A stretch of 8,783 nt of DNA, taken from contig JBEIRK010000104.1 in assembly GCA_040376005.1 (NCBI GenBank), positions 1 through 8,783 on the forward strand, written 5' to 3'. The DNA is from JAGXTF01 sp040376005. Lineage in GTDB: Bacteria; Bacteroidota; Bacteroidia; NS11-12g; UBA955. Below, one piece after another: positions 1 to 6,640 of the stretch (positions are counted from its first letter, which is position 1; the number at the start of each line of letters is the position of its first letter). Made by a program: the position numbers and the translations under genes. The notes under the pieces are model-generated. The model did no database searches. It saw only the letters and a program-made list of their open reading frames with translations, and had not been told where the DNA came from.

Positions 1-48
1 ATGGGCGCTGGTTTTGCTACCAATACCCGTACGTTCAGTCACCAGTAA
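1..48 (+). CDS. 3' end of an unidentified gene (partial)
   Basis: The first frame reads 15 codons (starting MGAGFATN and ending TFSHQ) to a TAA at 46-48, and an intrinsic terminator on the same strand follows 24 bases later. That terminator is the main reason to accept this frame as the tail of a rightward gene that begins outside the window. The ATG at position 1 is probably an internal methionine. Too little sequence remains to assign a family, and I do not recognise the tail. Confidence 0.5.
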   Translation: MGAGFATNTRTFSHQ

Positions 49-67
49 ACACTGGATTTGAGGTTCT

Positions 68-101
68 AAAAAGGGTGGAGGCTATCTCCACCCTTTTTTT
101 T
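68..101 (+). terminator. Intrinsic terminator of the upstream rightward gene
   Basis: An uninterrupted 8-bp GC-rich stem (GGGTGGAG at 73-80, CTCCACCC at 86-93) with a 5-base loop is followed by eight Ts (94-101). It begins about 20 bases after the TAA at 46-48. The A-run at 68-72 extends the stem into the T-run, so the structure may also work leftward. Confidence 0.9.
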
Positions 102-265
102 GCTACCTGCAGGTGTTTGTCTTTTTCTGAAGCCGGGATGTTGATGGATATATCAGGTAATCTGTAGGCCTTTTAAAGACCCAGTGAGCCTCTCTGTTTC
201 GTTGTCCCCCAGTTTGAGGCAATGTGGTTGTCTAAGGAAGAACTATTGAATCTGCGACGTTTATA
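102..265. other. Gene-free stretch between two opposing terminators
   Basis: I see no convincing coding frame, promoter match, tRNA or repeat here. The convergent genes on either side both end before it, so it is probably plain intergenic DNA. Confidence 0.6.
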
Positions 266-306
266 AAACAAAAAGGGCGGAGCTAGCCTCCACCCTTTTT
301 TGTTTA
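266..306 (-). terminator. Intrinsic terminator of the phosphate permease gene
   Basis: Read on the minus strand, the stem GGGTGGAG / CTCCGCCC (positions 295-288 and 282-275) has a 5-base loop and one U-G wobble, and a T-rich tail (274-266) follows. It starts 17 bases after the permease stop codon. On the plus strand the wobble becomes a C-A mismatch, so leftward use is favoured. The stem is nearly the same as that of the terminator at 68-101. Confidence 0.85.
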
Positions 307-322
307 TTAAGATTCGATTCTG

Positions 323-1819
323 TTAGAAATTGAACAATTTGAATGCGTAGTAAACCAAAGCTGCTACCAATCCACTTACAGGAATGGTTAATACCCATGC
401 CCACAGCAAGCTAACGGTTACCCCCCAACGCACCGCGCTGAGTCGTTTGGTCATACCTACACCCATTATAGCTCCTGAAATGGTGTGGGTTGTGCTCACC
501 GGAATACCCAAGCTTTGAGAAACACCGTACAGTGTTATAGCGCCGGCGGTTTCTGCGGCAACGCCTTCAAGCGGAGTAACTTTTGTGATTTTGGTACCCA
601 TGGTTTTTACAATTCTCCAACCACCCATCATCGTACCCAGGCCGATGGCTGCGTAGCATGCAAAGGCAATCCAATCGGGGATGAATAGACGCTTTTTAGG
701 CTTTAAAACCGCTTTTCCTTCTTTTATTTGGAACGAGCCACCTTGTATTTTGTCTTTTCCTTCATGCACCGAGCCATCTGTATGGATCATAGATATACTG
801 GCCAGTTTATCGAACGAAAGCTTGCCTCTTTTTATAATAGCCGCCCCGTGATGAATAACGATGCTGTCATTGTCTAAAATCTGGCGTTTATGGCTTAGAT
901 GGCTATAGTGGCCAGCGGCTTCGATATTACTAAGTGAACCATTTTTGATATCAATTTTGCCTAGAATAGGCATGCCATTTTTGTCTTTAATCGCAATGTT
1001 GCCGTCTACGATTTTCCCGCTTATACCGCCCACGGTATCTTTTTTATCTTTTTTAGACACTGAGTCGTAGTATGTGTATTCGGCTTTCTCAATGGTAACG
1101 TCAGCACTTATAATATTAATTTTCCCTTGGTCTTTTTTCTCTACATTCATCCAAGTAGCTGGCTTAAAGCTTTTGTTTTCTTTTTCAGAATGGGCGATAA
1201 ACACCATCATAGCAGCGGCGATAATACCCATTACCTTCTGAGAATCGGCACCACCGTGACCAATAGAGAAGGCCGCAGAAGAAACCAATTGCAGGCGTTT
1301 AAACCAGCGGTCTGCACGATACGGATTTGCCTTACGGCAGATATTAATAATAAGAACAGTAAGAAGATATGCTATGAACATACCGATTAATGGAGCAAGG
1401 AATATGAACCCAGCTGTCTTTAAGATTACATCGTTGTCTAGCACACTAAATGTACCTGCGTGGGCCACGGCTGCGCCAGCGAAACCACCCATAAGGGTAT
1501 GTGATGAACTTGAGGGTATACCCAACCACCAAGTAAGCAAATTCCAGAACACAGCTGCTACCAGTCCAGCAATTACTACAATCAGATTTATAGCTCCTGG
1601 GTCAATAACAGTTTTAGCCACAGTGTCGGCCACATTCAGGTCAAAAATCCAAAAAGCAACTACATTGAAGAAGGCCGCCCAAACCACGGCCTGAAAGGGA
1701 GATAACACCTTAGTACTTACAACGGTTGCTATCGAGTTTGCAGCATCGTGAAATCCATTGATCAAATCAAAGATCAACGCGATAAATACAATAACGATAA
1801 GCAGGGTTAGTGTAGTCAT
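323..1819 (-). CDS. pit: PiT-family inorganic phosphate transporter with a large central soluble domain
   Basis: Predicted inner-membrane permease that takes up phosphate by cation symport (PiT family, PF01384). Both family repeats are visible. The N-terminal half has FDLINGFHDAANSIATVVST (17-36), IPSSSSHTL (101-109) and GHGGADSQKVMG (187-198). The C-terminal half has GIPVSTTHTISGAIMGVG (438-455). Hydrophobic segments occupy about 1-210 and 380-498. Between them lies a charged region (about 211-377) without membrane segments, rich in Lys, Asp, Gly and Ile. It has recurring G-K-I-x-I-like strands near 232, 268, 287, 328 and 360, suggesting a beta-rich domain. Bacterial PiT proteins usually have a much shorter linker here, and by analogy with other PiT proteins the region should be cytoplasmic. 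The gene lies 12 bases after the DUF47 gene, so the two are probably co-transcribed and regulated together. The domain's function is unknown. Confidence 0.93.
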   Translation of the reverse strand: MTTLTLLIVIVFIALIFDLINGFHDAANSIATVVSTKVLSPFQAVVWAAFFNVVAFWIFDLNVADTVAKTVIDPGAINLIVVIAGLVAAVFWNLLTWWLGIPSSSSHTLMGGFAGAAVAHAGTFSVLDNDVILKTAGFIFLAPLIGMFIAYLLTVLIINICRKANPYRADRWFKRLQLVSSAAFSIGHGGADSQKVMGIIAAAMMVFIAHSEKENKSFKPATWMNVEKKDQGKINIISADVTIEKAEYTYYDSVSKKDKKDTVGGISGKIVDGNIAIKDKNGMPILGKIDIKNGSLSNIEAAGHYSHLSHKRQILDNDSIVIHHGAAIIKRGKLSFDKLASISMIHTDGSVHEGKDKIQGGSFQIKEGKAVLKPKKRLFIPDWIAFACYAAIGLGTMMGGWRIVKTMGTKITKVTPLEGVAAETAGAITLYGVSQSLGIPVSTTHTISGAIMGVGMTKRLSAVRWGVTVSLLWAWVLTIPVSGLVAALVYYAFKLFNF

Positions 1820-1831
1820 ACCTGCGAATTA

Positions 1832-2479
1832 TCAGGCGTATTTAACGATAATGGTTTCAATGACATTGGCCACATCTTCACATTTATCTGTAGCCACTTC
1901 CATGACAGTGTAGACTTCACGGCGGCGGATGAGCTCTTTAAAATCATTTTCTTTATCAAAGAGGTTTTTGATACTCATGTCGAAAATATCGTCCGCATGG
2001 TTTTCCATGCTATTGATTTTTACGAGTGATTCCGTAATCTTTCCTGGATTCTTTAATTCGCGCAATTGAGAAACGGCATTTCCGATTTCTGTAGCGCTTT
2101 GGCGAATCACTTCAGCCATTTTTTGAATTCCTTGGTCTTGTGGGTTTACGCCATGAAACTGAATTTTTTTAGCAGATGCCCAAATATAGTCGGCCACATC
2201 ATCCAAAGCTGTTGCGAGATAGTGAATATCTTCTCGGTCAAAAGGAGTGATAAAATTTCTACTCAATTCCTGAAAAACTCTGTGTGTGAGTTCATCATTT
2301 TTGTGCTCATAATCCTCAAGTTGTTTGGCTATAGCATCACGCTTATCTGAATCAGCCTCGAATACAAGCTGTTCTAGTAATTTCCCCATTACAGTAATGT
2401 TTTCTGCTGCTTGTTCGAAAAGACCATAGAATATACGGTCTTTAGGGAGAAAGATCTTGAAAATGGTGTTAATACCCAT
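1832..2479 (-). CDS. DUF47 (PhoU-like) phosphate transport accessory protein
   Basis: Cytoplasmic all-helical protein of 215 residues, the usual length for DUF47 / PhoU_div (PF01865, TIGR00153). The family is commonly encoded beside pit genes and is thought to modulate the permease. The acidic metal-binding style motifs of the PhoU fold are visible: E58-x3-D62, D93-D94-x2-D97, E159-x3-D163-D164 and D198-x2-E201-D202. The pairing with pit is therefore the classic one, and this is the first gene of the unit. The ATG is chosen because MGINTIFKIFLPKDRIFY is a typical family start and because a TAnnTTTG promoter element lies just upstream. No strong Shine-Dalgarno is visible. The assignment is confident; the exact regulatory role is inferred from the family. 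Confidence 0.92.
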   Translation of the reverse strand: MGINTIFKIFLPKDRIFYGLFEQAAENITVMGKLLEQLVFEADSDKRDAIAKQLEDYEHKNDELTHRVFQELSRNFITPFDREDIHYLATALDDVADYIWASAKKIQFHGVNPQDQGIQKMAEVIRQSATEIGNAVSQLRELKNPGKITESLVKINSMENHADDIFDMSIKNLFDKENDFKELIRRREVYTVMEVATDKCEDVANVIETIIVKYA

Positions 2480-2498
2480 GGAATGTATTTATTGTGTG

Positions 2499-2528
2499 CA
2501 AAGTTAGGTCGGGGAACACGGCGGTAAA
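2499..2528 (-). promoter_or_regulatory. Putative Bacteroidota-type promoter for the DUF47-pit unit
   Basis: On the minus strand TAACTTTG (2506-2499) fits the -7 element TAnnTTTG exactly. A weaker -33-like TTTA (2528-2525) precedes it by 18 bases. Transcription would start near 2492, giving a leader of roughly a dozen bases. I see no Pho-box-like repeat I could defend. Confidence 0.55.
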
Positions 2529-2638
2529 GCCGAGATAAATCAGAAATAATATAAAAATAACATAGGAAACCTTATCATCACAAATATTCATCAGAATCAC
2601 AATAGAACTGGGGTTTAATGTTAATTGTTGGGGTTTGT

Positions 2639-4096
2639 CTAAAGCTCCTTCCTGAGGCGCGCTACAGGAATATTTAATTGCTCTCGGTATTTTGCTACTG
2701 TGCGTCTCGCAATGTTATAGCCTTTTTCTTTGAGCAAGTCCATTAGGGCTTCATCCGTCAATGGTTTTGACTTGTCTTCAGCTTCTATAGCGTTGCTCAG
2801 AATCTTTTTAATTTCGCGGTTTGATACCTCTTCCCCATCTTCATTAACGATGCCTTCTGAGAAAAAGAATTTTAATGGGAAAATACCAAAGGAGGTTTCT
2901 ACATATTTACTATTGGCCACCCTGCTGATGGTTGAGATATCAAGTCCAACTTGATTGGCGATATCTTTAAGAATCATAGGTCTCAAGCAGGTTTCATCAC
3001 CTTCAATAAAGAATTCCTTTTGACGTTGAACAATGGCTTCCATCGTGCTCATCAGGGTGTTTTGGCGCTGTTTTACGCTGTCTATGAACCATTTGGCCCC
3101 ATCAAGTTTTTGTTTGATATACTGCACGGCATCCTTAAGGTTTTGGGCCTTATTGGGCGAACTGTCGTAAGCTTTGAGGGTTTCGCTGTAGGAGGCTGAT
3201 ATTCTCAAATCGGGTGCATTCCTTGAGTTTAAGCTTACTTCTAGCACCCCATCCGTATTGGTTACAGTGAAATCCGGAACGATGTATTGGGTTTTGGAGT
3301 TGGATACTCCAGTTTCGCCTGGTTTTGGGTTGAGCTTTACGATTTCTAAAATGGCTGCCTTGAGTTGTTCGTCATCAATCTTCAGGCTGCGCTTAATTTT
3401 GTCATAGTGTTTTTTGGAAAAGGCTTCCATTTGCTCACTGATGATGGTTTCTGCTAAAGAAATGGCAGGATTGTCGCCATAATCTTTTTTGTACAATTGA
3501 AGCAATAGGCACTCCTGAAGATCGCGGGCACCAATTCCGGCGGGATCAAAATTTTGAATTTTAATCAGCAGCCTTTCCAAGTGGTCTTCGCTGGTGGAGA
3601 TGTTTTCATTGAAGGCCAGGTCATTTACAATGCTTCTAAGTTCTCTTCTCAGGTATCCATCTTCTTCAATACTGTTGATGAGGTGAATGGCGAGCAAGAG
3701 GTCGGTTTCATTGTAGAACGTGGCTCTTGCCTGTTCCATCAAATATTCCTGAAAGGTGCTCTGACTCGCTATGGGGCTTTCTCTTTGTTCCTCATTGCTG
3801 TAATCTTCATTGAGTTGGAACCCGCCTTCGTCATCCCCTGTGCTATTGAGCAATTCGTGAATATCCACATCATCGCGCAGGTAATCGTCTTCTTTGAAAT
3901 CGTCGGATTCATCCGCATCAAACCTTTCCTCATCATCCGAACGCAAGTCTTCCAATGCTGGGTTGTCAAGAAGCTCTTGTTCGAGCTTCTCTTCAAAATC
4001 CTGGGTATTGAGCTGCAATAATTTAATAAACTGAATCTGCTGCGGACTCAGTTTTTGCAGCATTTTTTGACTAAGATGTTGTTTTAGTGAACTCAT
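2639..4096 (-). CDS. rpoN: RNA polymerase sigma-54 factor RpoN
   Basis: Alternative sigma factor that directs core polymerase to -24/-12 promoters and needs an AAA+ activator to open DNA. The 485-residue protein shows all the family regions. Region I is a Gln/Leu-rich activator-interaction segment (residues 1-50, LSQKMLQKLSPQQIQFIKLL). Region II is strongly acidic (about 50-105). The core-binding domain includes FDPAGIGARDLQECLLLQL (183-201). A helix-turn-helix lies around 376-399 (LKDIANQVGLDISTISRVANSKYV). The diagnostic RpoN box ARRTVAKYRE is at 463-472, followed by a short tail. Length is normal and nothing is missing. It is divergent from asnS with a mirrored promoter region. No clear intrinsic terminator is visible in the 159 bases after the stop. 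Confidence 0.97.
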   Translation of the reverse strand: MSSLKQHLSQKMLQKLSPQQIQFIKLLQLNTQDFEEKLEQELLDNPALEDLRSDDEERFDADESDDFKEDDYLRDDVDIHELLNSTGDDEGGFQLNEDYSNEEQRESPIASQSTFQEYLMEQARATFYNETDLLLAIHLINSIEEDGYLRRELRSIVNDLAFNENISTSEDHLERLLIKIQNFDPAGIGARDLQECLLLQLYKKDYGDNPAISLAETIISEQMEAFSKKHYDKIKRSLKIDDEQLKAAILEIVKLNPKPGETGVSNSKTQYIVPDFTVTNTDGVLEVSLNSRNAPDLRISASYSETLKAYDSSPNKAQNLKDAVQYIKQKLDGAKWFIDSVKQRQNTLMSTMEAIVQRQKEFFIEGDETCLRPMILKDIANQVGLDISTISRVANSKYVETSFGIFPLKFFFSEGIVNEDGEEVSNREIKKILSNAIEAEDKSKPLTDEALMDLLKEKGYNIARRTVAKYREQLNIPVARLRKEL

Positions 4097-4120
4097 TCTT
4101 CCAGCTTCGTTCGATTTCCG

Positions 4121-4151
4121 CTAATTTTGCAGCAGCTCTCGGCAAAATTAG
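4121..4151. repeat. Perfect 10-bp inverted repeat between rpoN and asnS
   Basis: CTAATTTTGC (4121-4130) is repeated in inverse as GCAAAATTAG (4142-4151) with an 11-base spacer. Each arm contains the -7 element of one of the two divergent genes, and the centre (4136) coincides with both predicted start sites. It could equally be an operator for a dimeric regulator. Confidence 0.8.
4122..4129 (+). promoter_or_regulatory. Putative asnS promoter (-7 element)
   Basis: TAATTTTG exactly matches TAnnTTTG. Predicted initiation near 4136 leaves a leader of about 39 bases before the ATG at 4175. No good -33 box is visible, only TTCTTC near 4097-4102. The element argues against the in-frame TTG at 4127 as a start codon, because that TTG would lie inside the promoter. 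Confidence 0.6.
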
Positions 4152-4171
4152 ACTTTTTAAAGGGGATTAAA
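4143..4171 (-). promoter_or_regulatory. Putative rpoN promoter
   Basis: On the minus strand TAATTTTG (4150-4143) is an exact TAnnTTTG -7 element, preceded by a -33-like TTTA (4171-4168) at 17 bases. Initiation would fall near 4136, about 40 bases before the rpoN ATG. The element is the right arm of the inverted repeat at 4121-4151. Confidence 0.6.
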
Positions 4172-4174
4172 TAC

Positions 4175-5689
4175 ATGTATATTCAGGAATTACATACCGT
4201 AGTCGGTAAAAAGGTAAATTTACAAGGCTGGGTGGCCAACAAACGCGAAGGCAAGGGAATTGTTTTTGCTATCCTTAGAGATGGAACGGGTTACTGCCAA
4301 TGCGTAGTAACAGAAGAAACTGCGGGCTTGGCTGGATTGGAAGCCGCCCAAAGTTTAAGCTTGGAAACGAGTGTAATATTGGAGGGTATGGTAGTGGATG
4401 ACACCCGTCAAGTGGGTGGCTGTGAATTGCATGTAACCCAAGTTACTATTGTAGGGAAAAGCGAAAACTACCCAATCGCGAAGAAGGAACACGGTATTGA
4501 GTTTCTTATGGATCAGCGCCATTTGTGGTTGCGCAGCACACGCCAGTGGGCCATTATGCGCGTCAGAAATGTCATTATTTACAGTATTCATAAATATTTT
4601 CAAGAGAATGGATTCATCCTTATGGATTCCCCCATTTTTACTGGAAATGCTGTAGAAGGCACATCTACCTTGTTCGAAACTGACTTTTACGGTGAACCTG
4701 CCTACTTGAGTCAAAGTGGTCAATTGTATGGCGAAGCCATGGCCATGTCTATGGGCCGTATATATACCTTTGGACCTACCTTTAGGGCAGAAAAGAGCAA
4801 AACCAGAAGGCATCTTTCTGAGTTTTGGATGATAGAACCTGAAATGGCCTTCTGTGATATTTTCCAAAACATGGATGTTATTGAAGGAATGATGCATGCT
4901 ATAATCGGGGAAGTACTTGAAAAGTGTAAAAACGAATTGCAAACCATTGGCCGGGATACCGCAGTGCTGGAAAGCAGTTTGAAATCTTATCCTAGAATTA
5001 CGTATGACGAAGCGGTGCGCATCATTAAAGGCGAGCAAGATGTAAATGGGGTAAACAGCATTCTCAGTCTTGAGCAAGAATTGGCGGCAGTAAAAGCAAG
5101 ACTTGTAGAAATCGATGCTGAGGTATTAGATCGAAATGCCAAAATAGAATCTGGGGCTTTGAAGAAAGGAGAAATCAATTTCAACCAAAGCAAAATTGAC
5201 GCCTTAAAACAAGAACGCAATGATCTAGAAGAGGACGAAAGAAACATACCCCAATGGATAGCCAGTGCTAGAAACTTTGAATACGGCAATGACTTTGGAG
5301 GCAGCGATGAGACCGTAATCACCCGCTTGTTTGATAGCCCAATTATGGTTTATGACTGGCCGCATGAGGTGAAAGCGTTTTATTTAAAGCGCAATCCTGA
5401 GGACAGCAGATTTGCGCGCGGCGTGGATGTGCTTGCACCAGAAGGATACGGTGAGATCGTGGGTGGAGGAGAAAGAGAAACCAACGAACAAGCCCTAGTT
5501 GAAAAAATCAACGAGCATAAACTGCCTATGGAGGCATTTGAGTGGTACTTGGATTTGCGCAGATATGGCAGTGTGCCGCATTCTGGATTTGGATTGGGAT
5601 TGGAACGCATGGTTACTTGGGTATGCAAACTCAAGCATGTGCGTGAGAGTATTCCTTTCCCAAGAATGTATGGCAGACTCAAGCCATAA
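4175..5689 (+). CDS. asnS: Asparaginyl-tRNA synthetase
   Basis: Class IIb aminoacyl-tRNA synthetase that charges tRNA-Asn with asparagine in the cytoplasm. The 504 residues contain an N-terminal OB-fold anticodon-binding domain (about 1-105, VNLQGWVANKREGKG), motif 1 (about 141-153, FQENGFILMDSP), the substrate segment SQSGQLYGEA (179-188), motif 2 (199-224, FGPTFRAEKSKTRRHLSEFW), YGEIVGGGERE (425-435) and motif 3 with the class II arginine (471-482, GFGLGLERMVTW). The tail ESIPFPRMYGRLKP is typical of AsnRS rather than AspRS. The start at 4175 (MYIQELHTVV) is preferred to an in-frame TTG at 4127, which sits in the promoter and would add 16 unconserved residues. A charged, coiled-coil-like insertion occupies about 297-365, making the protein longer than the 466-residue E. 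coli enzyme. Confidence 0.96.
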   Translation: MYIQELHTVVGKKVNLQGWVANKREGKGIVFAILRDGTGYCQCVVTEETAGLAGLEAAQSLSLETSVILEGMVVDDTRQVGGCELHVTQVTIVGKSENYPIAKKEHGIEFLMDQRHLWLRSTRQWAIMRVRNVIIYSIHKYFQENGFILMDSPIFTGNAVEGTSTLFETDFYGEPAYLSQSGQLYGEAMAMSMGRIYTFGPTFRAEKSKTRRHLSEFWMIEPEMAFCDIFQNMDVIEGMMHAIIGEVLEKCKNELQTIGRDTAVLESSLKSYPRITYDEAVRIIKGEQDVNGVNSILSLEQELAAVKARLVEIDAEVLDRNAKIESGALKKGEINFNQSKIDALKQERNDLEEDERNIPQWIASARNFEYGNDFGGSDETVITRLFDSPIMVYDWPHEVKAFYLKRNPEDSRFARGVDVLAPEGYGEIVGGGERETNEQALVEKINEHKLPMEAFEWYLDLRRYGSVPHSGFGLGLERMVTWVCKLKHVRESIPFPRMYGRLKP

Positions 5690-5908
5690 AAAAAAGGCCG
5701 GCAGTTTGTAAAATCCTGAATTGTAGGATTTAGCCTCCTCAACAACGCAACCTTCTAACGTCTTTGCCGAAGCAAAAATCACACGGAGCAAGCCGGATAA
5801 AAAAGCCTGGTTTTGCTGCTTTGGTTAAGCCGGGATTGAAATGATGTTAATTTTTCAAATGATACCGGCCTTTTGCTGCAAAGGTAACGCGGGGGTTTTG
5901 AAATTGCT
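5690..5908. other. Gene-free region downstream of asnS with small inverted repeats
   Basis: I find no supported gene here. It contains a 7-bp hairpin at 5711-5731 (AAATCCT, 7-base loop, AGGATTT) that lacks a T-run, so it is a poor terminator for asnS. AAAAGGCCGG (5692-5701) is inversely repeated as CCGGCCTTTT (5865-5874). CAAAGGTA at 5879-5886 reads TACCTTTG on the minus strand, an exact -7 match, but no gene follows it, so it may be chance. Confidence 0.5.
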
Positions 5909-6052
5909 TTATTTCTTTGGACAGTCTTTACAGCGCTTTCCCGTTTTGTATTTTTTGCAGCATTTTTTCTTGCCACGCATACAATCTGTGCCGAAGCACA
6001 ATACAGGAACACCCTGGAAAAAGTTTGTATTTGGTTCTGCAGCTTGTGACAT
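5909..6052 (-). CDS. Small Cys/Lys-rich protein, 47 residues, unknown function
   Basis: Starts MSQAAEPNTNFFQGVPVL and ends TGKRCKDCPKK. Six cysteines (residues 19, 24, 31, 32, 41, 44) are spaced C-x4-C-x6-CC-x8-C-x2-C in a strongly basic second half with many lysines. Such spacing suggests metal (zinc or iron-sulphur) or nucleic-acid binding, but this is inference. There is no signal peptide or membrane segment. I think similar tiny Cys/Lys-rich proteins occur in Bacteroidota, though I cannot name a family. The frame is preferred over an overlapping longer minus-strand frame because of its clean ATG, patterned cysteines and lysine codons. It lies 56 bases after the META-domain gene on the same strand and may be its operon partner. 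A near-match -7 element, TATCTTCG (6074-6067), could give it its own promoter. Confidence 0.7.
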   Translation of the reverse strand: MSQAAEPNTNFFQGVPVLCFGTDCMRGKKKCCKKYKTGKRCKDCPKK

Positions 6053-6108
6053 AGTCGCAACAGATGCGAAGATAGGGTGGGTTAAGACAATTTAAATCTA
6101 TGTCCCTG

Positions 6109-6510
6109 TTACTTTGACTGCAATTGGAAGGTGAACAGCAACTTGTCCTTATGATATAGTTGGAGCAAGGAGTCTTTATAGTTGTATGAATCTATGGTTT
6201 CTAAGTTTTGAATAAACCAATCCTCGGCAACATTTACGCAGAACATTTTGGTCATAACCATATTGGAGAAAACGATGCTCTTGTCCTTGGTGTTGTATGA
6301 GCCAAATATTCTGTTACAACCCGAAAAACCTGAAAACGCGGAAGAATCGGTGAAGGTAAGTGAGGGGTAACCAGCGGGAAAAGAATCTTGTAAGGTTTTT
6401 GAGCCTTTGAGGATGAAGGTGTGATTGGAAAGCATGTTTGGTGACTGCACGGAACAACGAGAGAATATAAGGCCGAGGGCCAAGACACACAGGGTGAGAT
6501 TTGTGTTCAT
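6109..6510 (-). CDS. META/HslJ-domain protein, probable lipoprotein
   Basis: The 133-residue protein has an N-terminal hydrophobic signal (about 1-17) ending in a possible lipobox, IFSRC, with Cys19 as the lipidation site. Arg at -1 is unusual, so lipidation is uncertain, but envelope export is likely. Residues about 48-130 match the META/DUF306 domain of E. coli HslJ: a PSLTF strand (49-53), FSGFSGCNRIFGSY (59-72), then MTKMFC (86-91) and an acidic residue near 96. Cys65 and Cys91 are the usual conserved pair. HslJ is linked to heat stress and novobiocin resistance, but the biochemical role of these domains is unclear. The start at 6510 (MNTNLTL) is chosen over an upstream in-frame ATG at 6543 because it leads straight into the signal sequence; the upstream ATG adds a poor 11-residue lead and overlaps a palindrome. 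Confidence 0.82.
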   Translation of the reverse strand: MNTNLTLCVLALGLIFSRCSVQSPNMLSNHTFILKGSKTLQDSFPAGYPSLTFTDSSAFSGFSGCNRIFGSYNTKDKSIVFSNMVMTKMFCVNVAEDWFIQNLETIDSYNYKDSLLQLYHKDKLLFTFQLQSK

Positions 6511-6530
6511 ATCGAATAGGGTGCAAAACA

Positions 6531-6544
6531 CATGCCATGGCATG
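6531..6544. promoter_or_regulatory. 14-bp perfect palindrome upstream of the META-domain gene
   Basis: CATGCCATGGCATG is self-complementary and lies 21 bases before the chosen ATG of the META-domain gene. It could be an operator or just chance low-complexity symmetry. No clear TAnnTTTG element accompanies it on the minus strand. Confidence 0.3.
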
Positions 6545-6622
6545 CCGCATCAAAAAAGGGGATTCGAAGTGTCATAAAGAAAAGAGAAATCTCTTTTTTC
6601 GATGGCATTTAAAAAAAAAGTA

Positions 6623-6630
6623 TAAATTTG
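6623..6630 (+). promoter_or_regulatory. Putative promoter (-7 element) of the 52-residue membrane protein gene
   Basis: TAAATTTG matches TAnnTTTG exactly and lies 10 bases before the ATG at 6641, implying a very short leader. An A-run (6611-6619) precedes it. No convincing -33 box is visible. Confidence 0.55.
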
Positions 6631-6640
6631 CCTCTGAATT

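Noticed and set aside
2519..2532. CGGC / GCCG mini-hairpin upstream of the DUF47 gene
   Set aside because: A 4-bp stem is too short to support as a regulatory structure. It overlaps the spacer and -33 region of the putative promoter.
2608..2637. Repeated TGGGGTTT sequences after rpoN
   Set aside because: Only two short copies without regular spacing. No array or terminator can be defended.
3554..4021. 155-residue plus-strand frame inside rpoN
   Set aside because: It is fully contained in the well-supported sigma-54 gene on the other strand and shows only artefact-like hydrophobic composition from antisense of acidic codons.
4127..4174. Longer asnS reading from a TTG at 4127 (16 extra residues)
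   Set aside because: The TTG lies inside the exact -7 promoter element and the predicted transcript begins after it. The ATG at 4175 gives the expected AsnRS start.
4355..5077. 240-residue minus-strand frame inside asnS
   Set aside because: It is antisense to conserved class II synthetase motifs and has no recognisable features of its own.
5779..6060. Longer minus-strand frame overlapping the Cys-rich gene
   Set aside because: It has no recognisable domain or pattern, and overlaps the 47-residue frame that has regular cysteine spacing and a clean ATG-to-TAA structure.
6511..6543. Upstream ATG for the META-domain gene at 6543
   Set aside because: It adds 11 residues before an otherwise well-formed signal sequence and overlaps the palindrome. 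The ATG at 6510 fits better.
6580..6597. AAAAGAGA / TCTCTTTT hairpin as a terminator
   Set aside because: The stem is mostly A-T with a two-base loop and lies upstream of divergent genes, where no transcript needs to end. Chance A/T-rich symmetry is more likely.
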